Below, piece by piece: positions 15,278-15,334 of a DNA stretch of 15,334 nt. Within the stretch, counting starts at the first letter, position 1, and each line of letters begins with the position of its first letter. Made by a program: the position numbers and the translations under genes. The notes under the pieces were generated by a model. It made no database searches, was not told the DNA's origin, and saw only the letters and a program-made list of their open reading frames with translations. Origin of the DNA: SKVR01 sp964410015 (GTDB lineage: Bacteria; Bacteroidota; Bacteroidia; Bacteroidales; UBA7960); contig CAYPFV010000072.1 of NCBI GenBank assembly GCA_964410015.1, positions 1-15,334 on the forward strand, given 5' to 3'.

Positions 15278-15334
15278 TTAATCAAATTATAAACAGATGA
15301 ACCGAGCCATGACAAAGTTTTTGACACACACGCG
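15278..15334 (-). repeat. Repeat unit C, cut by the window end
   Basis: This is the start of the next tandem unit, with TTAATCAAATTATAAACAG, ATGAACCGAGCCAT and GACACACACGCG. The last 38 bases match copy A (45-82, inverted) at 36 positions, closer than they match the neighbouring unit B. The array may continue beyond the window. Confidence 0.85.

Overview
The window looks like chromosome from an AT-rich member of the Bacteroidota. The signs are several promoter-like sites matching the Bacteroidota consensus (TTTG, about 19 bases, TAnnTTTG), A/T-rich start regions with no obvious Shine-Dalgarno sequences, two secreted lipoproteins with lipoboxes, and protein families typical of the phylum (AbgT transporter, two-domain Usp proteins, multi-FKBP lipoprotein). 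I cannot name the genus. I see no tRNA, rRNA, CRISPR array, phage gene or transposase.

Left part (1-6228): a repeat copy leads into a PhnP-like metallo-beta-lactamase-fold hydrolase (+). It runs convergently into an oligopeptide-binding lipoprotein (-). Then come a monofunctional proline dehydrogenase (-) and two paralogous two-domain universal stress proteins (-), each separated by AT-rich spacers of about 240-300 bp. Middle (6229-9365): an AbgT-family transporter (-) and a TIGR01212/YhcC-type radical SAM protein (-). A divergent control region at 9366-9565 carries a perfect 20-bp palindrome and the best promoter in the window. It drives a three-gene + strand operon: sodium:solute symporter, GNAT acetyltransferase, and an ornithine/alanine racemase-family PLP enzyme. 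Right part (12568-15334): a strong bidirectional terminator, prolipoprotein diacylglyceryl transferase lgt (-), a small MITE-like inverted-repeat element, a lipoprotein with three FKBP domains (-), and an array of repeats about 126 bp long.

Functionally the genes lean to amino acid and peptide use: peptide binding, proline oxidation, aminobenzoyl-glutamate or dipeptide transport, and amino acid uptake with racemisation. To these are added envelope lipoprotein maturation and folding (Lgt, FKBP) and stress proteins. The genes are mostly housekeeping or metabolic, and I found no clear new defence or mobile system. The least explained structures are non-coding. One is a repeat family present at both window ends, in the same orientation relative to the gene it precedes. 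The others are the palindromic operator candidate, the MITE-like element, and a 20-bp direct repeat around the AbgT/Usp spacer.
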